Made by a program: the position numbers and the translations under genes
NCBI RefSeq assembly: GCF_016925675.1
Contig: NZ_CP070506.1
Location: 3,284,501 to 3,348,500, forward strand
Source: Pseudomonas hygromyciniae
Lineage (GTDB): Bacteria; Pseudomonadota; Gammaproteobacteria; Pseudomonadales; Pseudomonadaceae
Length of the DNA stretch: 64,000 nucleotides
Direction of reading: 5' to 3'
The notes under the pieces: generated by a model
Told to the model about the DNA's origin: nothing
Databases searched by the model: none
What the model saw: only the letters and a program-made list of their open reading frames with translations
Part shown: piece by piece, positions 17,520-25,752 of the stretch
How the letters are laid out: each line of letters opens with the position of its first letter
How positions within the stretch are numbered: position 1 is the first letter of the stretch

Positions 17520-18461
17520 TCAATGCTGGATCACCGCCTTGAGCACGGTCTTGAAGGTCTCCAACTGCTCATCGCTGAATTGGCTGAAGACCTTGTCTTG
17601 CTGCTCACGGGCGATGGTCCACAACGACTCGGTTTCATCGACGCCCTTGGTGGTGAGTTTGACCCGCTCCTGATCGTCGCGTACCAAGGCCTTGCGCTTG
17701 AGGTTGTTCACCGCCTCTTCGATCTCCCGCGCGGGCATTGCTACTTCGCGCTGCAGCTCGGCCAGGCTCAGGCCAGCGTCGTTCTCCAGCACCATCAGCA
17801 TCCGCGCCTCACTGGTGCGCAGGCCGGTGGACAGCTGGCGGGGCTGGTAGCTGGACTGATAAGCACGCAGCGCCTGGGTCATCAGGTAATAAAGGTTATG
17901 GCTCAGGCGGCCCTGGAAATGGCTGCTCGGTGGCTGGCCTTCCTCGCGCTGGGTCATGCGGGTGTGCGGCAGCACCATGGAATAGGCGCCCTGGTGATAC
18001 AGCAACGGCGAACGGCCGCAGTCGTCGAAGGCGACCACTTTGCCAATCATGATCCAGTGGTCACCCCCGTCGACCTGCTGGAACTTCTCACACTCAAAAC
18101 GTGCCGAGCAGTCTGCCAGAATCGGTGCCCCGCCTTCGCCGGCCTGGTACTCGACTTCGGCAAACCGGTCCTCCTTGGGCCGGGCAAAGTTGTTGGACAG
18201 GTCGATCTGATCGGCGGCCAAAACGTTCACCGCAAAGTGGCTGGCCGTCTCGAACACTTCGTGGCTGGTCGAGCGTTTGTCGATGCTCCACAAGATCAGC
18301 GGTGGGTCGAGGGACACCGAGTTGAAGCTATTGGCGGTCACCCCGACTTTGCGCCCATTGGCATCAGCCGCGGTCACCACCGTGACACCGGTGGCGAAAT
18401 TGCCCAAGGCGCGGCGAAATGCGCGGGTATCGAATACGCTGCTTGGATTTTCAGTAGACAT
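17520..18461 (-). CDS. p-Hydroxyphenylacetate 3-hydroxylase-type reductase (C1): flavin reductase with C-terminal MarR-like domain
   Basis: 313 residues in two domains. Residues ~10-170 are a flavin-reductase domain (RRALGNFATGVTVVTAADANG, SFNSVSLDPPLILWSI, then HFAVNVLAADQ). Residues ~190-313 are a winged-helix MarR-like domain (LRTSEARMLMVLENDAGLSLAELQREVAMPAREIEEAVNNLKRKALV). This exact fusion and length match the C1 reductase of Acinetobacter baumannii p-hydroxyphenylacetate hydroxylase, where the MarR-like part is autoinhibitory and is relieved by substrate. It supplies reduced FMN to the oxygenase encoded by the next gene upstream on the same strand, 63 bases away. Substrate is inferred, since no other hpa catabolic gene is in the window. 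Confidence 0.82.
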   Translation of the reverse strand: MSTENPSSVFDTRAFRRALGNFATGVTVVTAADANGRKVGVTANSFNSVSLDPPLILWSIDKRSTSHEVFETASHFAVNVLAADQIDLSNNFARPKEDRFAEVEYQAGEGGAPILADCSARFECEKFQQVDGGDHWIMIGKVVAFDDCGRSPLLYHQGAYSMVLPHTRMTQREEGQPPSSHFQGRLSHNLYYLMTQALRAYQSSYQPRQLSTGLRTSEARMLMVLENDAGLSLAELQREVAMPAREIEEAVNNLKRKALVRDDQERVKLTTKGVDETESLWTIAREQQDKVFSQFSDEQLETFKTVLKAVIQH

Positions 18462-18524
18462 GCAAGACTCCCGGGCAGGCCGATGGCCCTGCCCTGATTG
18501 TTCTTATAGGTAAAGAGTAGTGGG

Positions 18525-19695
18525 TCAGACCATTGCCGGGTCCGGCTCCAGGCCCATCAGTTCACGCCCCAGGATCTGTGCGCAAACATCGTAATCGGTG
18601 TAGGCATGCGCCCCGGTAAGGTGAGCGTCGCGGAACAGACGTTGCAGCTCGTTGGTTTCAAACCAGGCGCCACCGCCCGCCGCCTCCATCAAGCGATCCA
18701 CCGCCTGGATGCACATTTTGGTGGCGTAGCCCTGGTTGGTCCGCCAGAACGCCAGAGTGCCGCGACTGGGGTATTCATGGCGCTCGCTGTGCTCGGCGAT
18801 CTCATCCCAGCTCTTTTCCAGCAAAGCCCGTGCGGCAGCCACTTGGTGGGTGGACTCGGCCAGGCGCATCAGCGCTGGCGTCGCAGCGCCGACTGCCGCA
18901 CCGGTGTAGGCCCGTACGCGGTTTTTGGTTTTTTTCGCGGAAGACGTCGAGCATGCGCTCGGCAATCCCCAGGCTGACGGTGGAGAAGCCGCTGGCAAAA
19001 TACGGACGGTACGGCGCGAAGAAGATCTTGCTGTCGGGGTACAAGCCAAAGCCCGCCGACTTGCCTTCCATCATGTCCTTGGCCTTCTGGATGCGGTGCT
19101 CGGGGACGAAGGCCTGGTCAACGATCAAGGTCTTGCTGCCACTGCCGCGCATGCCCACGGCAAACCAGTCGTCACGAATCGCGTAGTCACTGCGCGGCAG
19201 CACGGCGAAGCAATAATCCTGGGTGCCTTCGGCGTTTTTGCGGCGAAAGCCCATGATCGCCCATTCGGCATGATCGCAGCCTGAGCTCCAGCCCATCTCG
19301 CCGCTGAAGGTCACGCCACCCGGCACCTCTTCGGTGCGACCGAACGGCGCGATGCTGCTGCTGGCGGTGGCGTCGGGATCAGTGCCCCAGACCTCGTCCT
19401 GCAACTTTGACGGGAACATTGCCATTTGATGGCTGTGGGTACACAGCAGGCTCATGGCCCAGGCGGTACTTGCGCAAGCGCCCGCCAACAGGGCGATGCA
19501 TTGGGCAAATTGCGGTAGGGAGATTTCCATGCCGCCGTACTTTTTCGGCAGAAACGCCCGGTGCATGCCGATGCCCTTGAGCAGCGCGATGTTCTCGGCT
19601 GGCACGCTACGGTCTTGCTCGGCGGCGAAGGCATTGGCAGCAATGATCGGCAGGACTGACTTGAGGTCTTCCAGCAGCGGGTTTGGCTTTTTCAT
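18525..19695 (-). pseudogene. p-Hydroxyphenylacetate 3-hydroxylase-type oxygenase (C2), reading frame broken by one extra base
   Basis: The gene starts at MKKPNPLLEDL and reads LKGIGMHRAFLPKKYGGMEI, ACASTAWAMSLLCTHSH, GEMGWSSGCDHAEWAIMGF to AERMLDVFREK, an acyl-CoA-dehydrogenase-fold flavin monooxygenase. At the run of seven T on the plus strand (18929-18935) the frame slips. Removing one base restores FREKTKNRVRAYTGAAVG and continues in the second frame to the natural end at 18525, giving ~389 residues. Both halves are well conserved, so this is either a recent mutation or a homopolymer sequencing error. The product would hydroxylate a phenol using FMNH2 from the C1 reductase encoded next to it. 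Family assignment is firm; functional status is uncertain. Confidence 0.78.
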
Positions 19696-19868
19696 GGGTT
19701 GTCTCTTTATTATTGGATATCCCCATTCCTGGCCTGGCTGTGCCCTGTTCAATCGGCAGCAGACTTAAAAAAACCGGGAACGTTCGTAATGACGCGACCA
19801 GTATGTGGCGCTTGGTCGCAGCGCAAAATGCACGTTCCAAATGGAAGATTGTACTTTTCATGGCCCAC

Positions 19869-19897
19869 AAAAAAGCCGTCGCAGAGACTGCGACGGC
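19869..19897 (-). terminator. Rho-independent terminator, minus strand
   Basis: GCCGTCGCAG-AGA-CTGCGACGGC (19875-19897) is a perfect ten-pair stem, followed on the minus strand by six T (A run 19869-19874 on the plus strand). It lies downstream of xenA and separates it from the hydroxylase genes. Confidence 0.85.
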
Positions 19898-19978
19898 TTG
19901 GCCGAGGTGGAACAAGATCCAATGGGCGCTGCTTGCCTGCGATAGCTGTGTGTACCTGGCGGAAAAGTAGCGCCTGAA

Positions 19979-20070
19979 CCACCGCTATCGCGGGCAAGCC
20001 CGCTCCCACACTTGACCGGGTTGGAACGGAATCACTGTGGGAGCTGGCTTGCCTGCGATAGCGTCGTGTG
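19979..20070. repeat. Inverted pair of REP elements (BIME)
   Basis: CGCTATCGCGGGCAAGCCCG with CTCCCACA, and about 45 bases on TGTGGGAGCTGGCTTGCCTG with CGATAGCG, are inverted copies of the same REP sequence, forming a hairpin-capable pair directly after the xenA stop codon. The remaining bases of the 377-base gap (19696-19868) hold no recognisable feature. Confidence 0.75.
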
Positions 20071-20072
20071 CC

Positions 20073-21163
20073 TCAGCGATAGCGCTCAAGCCAATGCGCG
20101 TAAGGTGCCGGCAGGGTCCAGGAGGCCTTGTCTACGCCCAGCTCCTTGGCGGCGAAGTACGCCCAGTGTGGGTCGGCCAGGTGTGCACGTCCCACGGAAA
20201 CCAGGTCCAGATGACCGGCCTGCAGTGCGCCTTCAGCCAGTTGCGGCGTGCCGAAACCCCAGGCCGACGTGACCGGCAGACCGGTTTCACGACGCACACG
20301 CTCGGCAATCGGGCCCATGAACGCCGGGCCCCAAGGGATATTGGTATCGGGGATGGTGAAGCCAACGCTCACGCTCAACAAATCCAAACCGCCGTCCTTG
20401 AAGCGACGGGCTAATTGAATGGATTCCTCCAGAGTCTGTTCGTCGCGCCCGTCATATTCGATAACGCCGAAACGCGCGGTCAACGGTAGGTTTTCCGGCC
20501 AGACTTCACGCACGGCGGCGAGGGTTTCCAGGAGGAAACGGCTGCGGTTGTCGAAGCTGCCACCGTAGGCATCGGTGCGCTGGTTGGAGTGCTCGGAGAA
20601 AAAGCTCTGGCCCAGGTAACCGTGGGCGAAATGCAGTTCGATCCACTCAAAGCCCGCGTCGCGGCGCGGCGCGCGGCATCAACGAAATCCTGCTGCACAC
20701 GGGCGATGTCTTCCAGGGTCATGGCCTGGGGGACTTTCGGCAGGTTCGCACCAAACGCAATCGCCGAAGGTGCAAGGGTTTGCCAGCCTCGGGCGTCGTC
20801 GGCGGGGATATGGTCATCGCCTTCCCACGGACGGTTGGCGCTGGCCTTGCGCCCGGCGTGGGCGATCTGGATACCGGGCACCGAGCCTGCTGCCTTGATC
20901 GCTTGCACCATGGGTACGAAGGCTTGCGCATGGGCATCGCTCCAGATGCCGGTACAACCGGGGGTGATCCGGCCTTCAGGGGCCACGGCGGTCGCTTCTA
21001 CCACCACCAGACCGGCGCCACCACGGGCCAGGCTGGCGAGATGGACGTGATGCCAGTCATTGACCATGCCGTCTTCGGCCATGTACTGGCACATCGGCGG
21101 GATAGCGATGCGATTGCGCAACGTAACGTCTTTGAGCGTAAAGGGTTCGAACAATGCAGCCAT
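20073..21163 (-). pseudogene. xenA: XenA-type NADH:flavin oxidoreductase (old yellow enzyme), frame broken by one missing base
   Basis: Starts at MAALFEPFTLKDV with AGGAG nine bases upstream. The text follows P. putida XenA almost residue for residue: RNRIAIPPMCQYMAEDG, VVVEATAVAPEGRITPGCTG, IQIAHAGRKASANRPWEGDD, then TARFGVIEYDGRDEQTLEES, and the end YAHWLERYR. Near 20660-20685, in a GC-alternating stretch, one base is missing: the upstream frame reads DAARRAATRALS where DAARRARDAGFEWIELH is expected, and the rest of the gene is in the next frame. With the base restored the protein has 363 residues, the length of XenA. The FMN enzyme reduces nitro compounds and alpha,beta-unsaturated carbonyls. 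It is divergent from an arsR-type gene with a shared palindromic operator. Confidence 0.85.
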
Positions 21164-21199
21164 GGTAATGCTCCTGAAACGAGGGTTACGTCTGATTCG

Positions 21200-21223
21200 A
21201 TAGTTCGATCTTAATCGAACTAT
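21200..21223. promoter_or_regulatory. Perfect 10-4-10 palindrome, probable ArsR operator
   Basis: ATAGTTCGAT-CTTA-ATCGAACTAT lies between the divergent xenA (start 21163) and arsR-type (start 21258) genes, 36 bases before each start codon. Size, symmetry and AT-flanked TTCGA/TCGAA core fit operators of the ArsR family. One site could control both promoters. Confidence 0.75.
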
Positions 21224-21257
21224 GGTAATCAATGCCAGCCCTGTTATCATTCACGCC

Positions 21258-21557
21258 ATGCGAGCCTTCAAACACCCCTCCCCCGAAGACCTGACCCTCG
21301 AACGCCTGCTCTATGCGTTGAGTGACCCGGTGCGCCTGGACATCGTGCGTTGCCTGGCCGGGGTGGAAGAAGCCAGTTGTGGCGAGCTGGACGGCGGGCG
21401 TCCGAAGTCCAGCATGTCCCACCACTTCCGGGTTTTACGTGATGCCGGGCTGGTGCATACGCGCAGCGTTGGCACGACCCATATGAACTCGTTACGGGCC
21501 GATGTGTTGGCCGAGCGATTTCCGGGGTTGCTCGAGTGCATCCTTGCTCAACATTGA
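21258..21557 (+). CDS. ArsR-family transcriptional repressor
   Basis: 99 residues from MRAFKHPSPEDLTLERLLYALSDP. The winged helix-turn-helix is complete (VRLDIVRCLAGVEEASCGEL, SMSHHFRVLRDAGLVHTRSVG). The classical metal-binding ELCVCDL motif is absent; the only cysteines are isolated (RCLAG, SCGEL, ECIL), so metal sensing is not evident. Pairing with xenA suggests a sensor of electrophiles or xenobiotics that xenA detoxifies. The longer open frame starting at 21222 would begin inside the palindromic operator and is rejected. Confidence 0.85.
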   Translation: MRAFKHPSPEDLTLERLLYALSDPVRLDIVRCLAGVEEASCGELDGGRPKSSMSHHFRVLRDAGLVHTRSVGTTHMNSLRADVLAERFPGLLECILAQH

Positions 21558-21575
21558 GATAGCTCCTACATTTCG

Positions 21576-22430
21576 TCAGTAGAAATACGCCAGGCGAAAC
21601 TGCAGCGAATTATCGATCTTCACCCCTTCGCGCACCGATGTGTCATGCATCAACTGCCCCAATACCTGCACCTGTTTGCCCAGCATCGTGGCCACGGTAA
21701 AGCCCAGCGTGCCGTTGCTGCGGCTGGTGGCCAGGGTTTCATGGTCGAGCGTCTCCCGTGCGCCCCAATTGTGGCGATAGGAGACCGCCGCGTAAGTCTC
21801 TGGGGTGAAGTTGTAGCGCAGGTGGTTGTGCAGTTGCAGCAGCGGATCTTTCTTGGCATCGGTGGCGCGCTGTTCGCCGTAGAACTCGGTCTCGGCAATC
21901 ACATCCCAGGTGATTTTGTCGGTCAGCCCCTTGATATAGCCCACCTGGAAATCCAGGGCCCAGCGGTTGCTGCTCAGGGCAAACCCCTGGTTTTTGTCGC
22001 TGCCCGTGGGCGCGGTGACAAACGCCGACCAACCCAGATGCTGGTTGTTGGCCAGGTCCGCGATGGTCCACACCGTGCCGCCAAACGTAATGTCGCCCAA
22101 CCCCGAGTTCTTGGTGTCGCTGGCACCGATCTTCTGGTAGCCGAAAGGAATGACGATCTGCGGGTCCCAGGTCAGGCCGGTGTTGAAAAACTCGGTGAAG
22201 TGGATCAGGCGCAACACGCCAACGGTCATGTCCAGGTCAAGGTTGTCGGCGACTTTCTTGCCGCCGGAGTAGACCTTGTCGCCCCGCGGGTTCTGCTGGT
22301 ACAGCACCACCACATCAGTGCCCTGGGGCAAGGCCGTGTAGTCGCCGGGATCGGGCTTGACGTCGGCATGGGCCAATGGCGCCAGGCTTGCGAAAAGTGT
22401 ACTGAGGGTCAACGTGCTAAGTGTTTTCAT
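21576..22430 (-). CDS. Outer-membrane channel/transporter of the phenol-degradation MetA family
   Basis: 284 residues with a Sec signal peptide (MKTLSTLTLSTLFASLAPLAHA, cleavage after AHA). The mature part is composed of amphipathic beta strands ending in an aromatic C-terminus (FRLAYFY), as in outer-membrane beta-barrels. Motifs such as NLDLDMTVGVLRLIHF, WDPQIVIPFGY, GLGDITFGG and TAPTGSDKNQG are those of the Phenol_MetA_deg family, found next to genes for oxidation of alcohols and aromatics. Lies 86 bases downstream of the quinohemoprotein dehydrogenase and is probably cotranscribed, providing substrate entry. Confidence 0.8.
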   Translation of the reverse strand: MKTLSTLTLSTLFASLAPLAHADVKPDPGDYTALPQGTDVVVLYQQNPRGDKVYSGGKKVADNLDLDMTVGVLRLIHFTEFFNTGLTWDPQIVIPFGYQKIGASDTKNSGLGDITFGGTVWTIADLANNQHLGWSAFVTAPTGSDKNQGFALSSNRWALDFQVGYIKGLTDKITWDVIAETEFYGEQRATDAKKDPLLQLHNHLRYNFTPETYAAVSYRHNWGARETLDHETLATSRSNGTLGFTVATMLGKQVQVLGQLMHDTSVREGVKIDNSLQFRLAYFY

Positions 22431-22516
22431 GGCGAGTCCATCTTATTGTTATTGGAGGCAAAGCTTCGCCGTGACGACTCCACGGAGAGTCGCCAGGCGT
22501 AGGTTTCAACGAGGGG

Positions 22517-24617
22517 TCAGTGGAGCGTCTTGAGATCGGCCTGCAAGTCCTGGGTCCGCTTGACCAGGTATTGGCGCAGCAACTCCATGTCCTCGCGCTG
22601 CAAAATGTCGGAGAAGTTAGGCATGCCTTTATTGATCAACGCCCCACTGACATAGGCTGGAAATGCCGCGTGCTTGTTGTCATCCAGATAGCGAAGATCT
22701 GGCACCACCCCGCCGCTGATCGCATTCAGGCCATGGCAACCGGCGCACAGGCCATTGAACATGTCACGCGCCTGGGCCAGTTGCTCGGGTGTCGCCGAGA
22801 GTACCTGGCGGGTCGTCGGCAACACCGGCGCGGCCTTGGGCGGTGGCAGCTCGCCTGTAGCACCGAGCTTGAAGGCAATCACCCGCGACTCGGCCCGCAC
22901 CTTGCCCTTATTGGTCAGCGGGCCCGTCAACAGCGGCAGGATCCCGCCCCACCCCACCGAAAACGCCACGTACTGCTCGCCGTTGACCGTATAAGTGACC
23001 GGCCCCCGCCATCACGCCGGAATTGGCCCGGTGCTCCCACAGTGGCTTGCCGGTATCGGCACGGTAGGCCACCACCCGCCCGTCGGCGGTGCCCTGGAAC
23101 ACCAGATTGCCGGCGGTGGCGAGGGTGCCGCCGTTGCCGGCACTGACGTAGGGTTGTTTCCAGGCGGCTTTCTGCGTCACCGGGTCCCAAGCGATCAACT
23201 CACCGCTCCAGGCATCACGGATCTGGTTAAGCACTTTCGGGTCTTCCGGCAGGTCCGGCACATCCAGGCCGAAGTTGACCACTGATTTGTTCGCCAGGAA
23301 CTGCGGGGCCTTGGCCGCCTTCAACTCGGCCAGGGTGTACTGCGCCGGTATGTACACGTAGCCGGTCTTCGGGCTGTAGGACATGGGGTGCCAATTGTGC
23401 CCACCGAGGAAACTCGGCTGCACCACCTTCGGCTCCTTGGAATAGTCCGCCGCGCCGGTGAGGATCGGCCGCCCGGTCTGCAGGTCGATGCCACTGGCCC
23501 AGTTCACTGGCACGAAGTTGTTCGCTGACAGCAGTTTGCCGTTGGTGCGATCAAGGACGTAGAAGAAGCCGTTTTTCGGCGCCTGCATGATCACCTTGCG
23601 CACGCTGCCATCAATCTTGATATCGGCGAGGATCATGTGCTGGGTCGCGGTGAAGTCCCACTGGTCCTGTGGCGTGACCTGGTAGTGCCAGACGTATTCG
23701 CCGGTGTCCGGGCGCAGCGCGAGGATCGACGACACATACAGGTTGTCGCCCTTGCCATTGCTGCGGAACCGGTAATTCCACGGCGAGCCGTTGCCGGTGC
23801 CCACGTAGAGCAGGTCCAGTTGCGGGTCGTAGGCCATCGAGTCCCACACGGTGCCACCGCCGCCCCACTTGACCCAGCCGTCGCCATCCCAGGTTTTCAT
23901 GGCTTTGGCCATCGCGGCGTTTTCCGCTGGCAGCTTGGGGTCGCCCGGCACAGTGTAGAAGCGCCACACTTGCTTGCCGGTGTCGGCGTCATAGGCGGTG
24001 ACGTAACCGCGCACTCCGAATTCGGCGCCGCCGTTGCCGATCAACACCTTGCCCTTGACGATGCGCGGCGCACCAGTGATGGAGTAGCTTTTGCTGCGAT
24101 CAATGATGGTGTCGACGCTCCACACCGGCTGGCCAGTGCCCGCATCCAGCGCAATCAGGCGCCCATCAAAACTGCCCACGTAGACTTTGCCCTGCCACAC
24201 CGCCACGCCCCGATTGACCGGGCCGCAGCAGCCCTGACTGAGGTTTTCGGCGGGCACTTTCGGGTCGTATTTCCACAGCAACTCGCCGGTGGCCGCATTG
24301 ATCGCATAGACGATGCTGAAGGCGCCCGTGGTGTACATCACCCCGTCGACCACCAGCGGCGTGGCCTCGGTGCCGCTGTCGATATCCAGCTTGGTAGTCC
24401 AGGCCATGCCCAACTGGCCGACGTTGCCGGCATTCACATGGTCCAGGGGGCTGTAGCGTTGTTCATCGTAGGTACGGCCGTGGCTCATCCAGTTACCGGG
24501 CTCCTGGTCGGCGGCGATGATGCGCGCCCCATCGACCTGGGCGGGCCCGGCCAAGGCCAGCGTGGCAAACGCGGTCAATAGCAGAGGCGTGCCCAACAGC
24601 AGGCTCCGTGTATTCAT
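22517..24617 (-). pseudogene. PQQ-dependent quinohemoprotein alcohol dehydrogenase (type II, C-terminal cytochrome c), frame broken by one extra base
   Basis: Begins with a Sec signal peptide ([25 protein letters not shown]). The propeller domain carries the vicinal disulfide [12 protein letters not shown], the [17 protein letters not shown] and [20 protein letters not shown] motifs and several tryptophan-docking repeats. At the run of five C (23004-23008, plus strand) the frame slips. With one base removed, [24 protein letters not shown] joins to the second part, which has a cytochrome c domain with CAGCHG and a distal methionine (KGMPNFSD). The repaired product has ~699 residues, normal for type II quinohemoprotein dehydrogenases, which oxidise alcohols in the periplasm and pass electrons through the haem. 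Substrate unknown; neighbours suggest an aryl alcohol. Confidence 0.82.
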
Positions 24618-24694
24618 TGTTATTGTTCTCCAACATTAATCGGTTCTGGCCACGCTATTAGAGGGCCTGCCACGCGCGACCACTTGACTGAGGC

Positions 24695-24725
24695 TGCCAA
24701 AGCCCTTGGCATTCCCTGCCAAAGC
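24695..24725. promoter_or_regulatory. Direct repeat TGCCAAAGC at 22-base spacing, candidate AraC-type operator
   Basis: TGCCAAAGC occurs at 24695-24703 and 24717-24725, exactly 22 bases apart, on the same face of the helix. AraC/XylS-family regulators bind direct repeats at about this spacing. The site lies ~80-110 bases upstream of the dehydrogenase start codon and right after the AraC-type gene. The first copy also pairs with the following TTGGCA. Confidence 0.5.
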
Positions 24726-24730
24726 GCTGG

Positions 24731-25672
24731 CTAAACCGGCTGCTGGCGAAAGTCCCGGGGCGCATGTTGAAAATGCCGCTTGAAGGCCCGACTGAAATGC
24801 GCAGCGTCGACAAAGCCCCACTTGAAGGCGATCTGGGTGATCGACTCATGCCGCAAATCGCGGGCGCGCAGGTCCTGCGCCACCCGCTCCAGGCGGCGTT
24901 GCTGGATATAACGCGCGATGCTTTCATGACGTTGCTCGAACAGCCGGTATAGCTGGCGCACTGAGACATTCAGGTGCCGCGCCAGGTACTCGGGGCCAAG
25001 GTCGGCTTCTTGCAAGGAAGCTTCCACCAGGCGCGTGGCCAGGCCGTAAATATCGTCCTGCCCCACGCAGGCGAAACCCGGCTGGCCCTCGGCACGCGCG
25101 TCCAGGCCCGCAGCCGCCAGGCCGATCATGGCTTGCTCCACGGCCGGGCCATCGTTCTCGCCGCCATAGCCGTCACTCAGTTGCGCCTCCTCCAGGGAGC
25201 GCACCAGTGCACGAATCATATGGGTGGCGACGCTGTTGCGCGCCAGCTTCCCAAACAAGCGCTGCTGGCCGAACTGGCGGGTAACCTCGGCGCGTGACAG
25301 GTGCACCGAGGTGTTCTGCACCAGCCCCTGGGGCTCGATCTCGAAGGCCTGGGCCGAGTCCACCAGGGCGATATCGTCCGGCCCCAGATCGATCACCCGG
25401 TGCTGCTGGCGGATGCGCTGATGGCCGCTGCCCTGCAGGATCAGAAAGCAGTGGCGGTCATCGTCGCCATCGCCGTGGGTGTGGTGGCGGCTGATCAGCC
25501 CGGCATTGGTGCGGATATGGGCCAACTCCAGGCCACACACATCCTGGCCATGGACGCTGCCGATAAACAGGCTGTGTCGATCTGAGCGCGCGGTGCTGAA
25601 ATTGCCGCACACCGCACGCAAATCACGATTCCAATTGGCGAACTCAACGCAAGGGTTCAACAAGGCAGGCAT
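24731..25672 (-). CDS. FeaR-like AraC-family transcriptional regulator
   Basis: 313 residues from MPALLNPCVEF, preceded by GGGAGGGGG. The N-terminal ~180 residues match the AraC_binding_2 domain of FeaR-type activators (CGLELAHIRTNAGLISR, LGPDDIALVDSAQAFEIE). The C-terminal ~100 residues hold the double helix-turn-helix (LGPEYLARHLNVSVRQLYRLFEQ and SITQIAFKWGFVDAAHFSRAFKRHF). FeaR in E. coli activates oxidation of aromatic amines and aldehydes. The gene is directly upstream of and co-directional with the quinohemoprotein dehydrogenase, with a candidate binding site in the gap, so it is the likely activator of that gene and the outer-membrane channel. Confidence 0.85.
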   Translation of the reverse strand: MPALLNPCVEFANWNRDLRAVCGNFSTARSDRHSLFIGSVHGQDVCGLELAHIRTNAGLISRHHTHGDGDDDRHCFLILQGSGHQRIRQQHRVIDLGPDDIALVDSAQAFEIEPQGLVQNTSVHLSRAEVTRQFGQQRLFGKLARNSVATHMIRALVRSLEEAQLSDGYGGENDGPAVEQAMIGLAAAGLDARAEGQPGFACVGQDDIYGLATRLVEASLQEADLGPEYLARHLNVSVRQLYRLFEQRHESIARYIQQRRLERVAQDLRARDLRHESITQIAFKWGFVDAAHFSRAFKRHFQHAPRDFRQQPV

Positions 25673-25752
25673 ACCCCCTCCCACAGACCATTTATAGTTA
25701 TATTGTTAACATATTATCTATATAGGGTCAGCGCAAGCGTGGTATGGAGCCG

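Noticed and set aside
21258-21557. Arsenic resistance operon
   Set aside because: The ArsR protein lacks the metal-binding cysteine motif and no arsB, arsC or acr3 gene is nearby; the partner is xenA.
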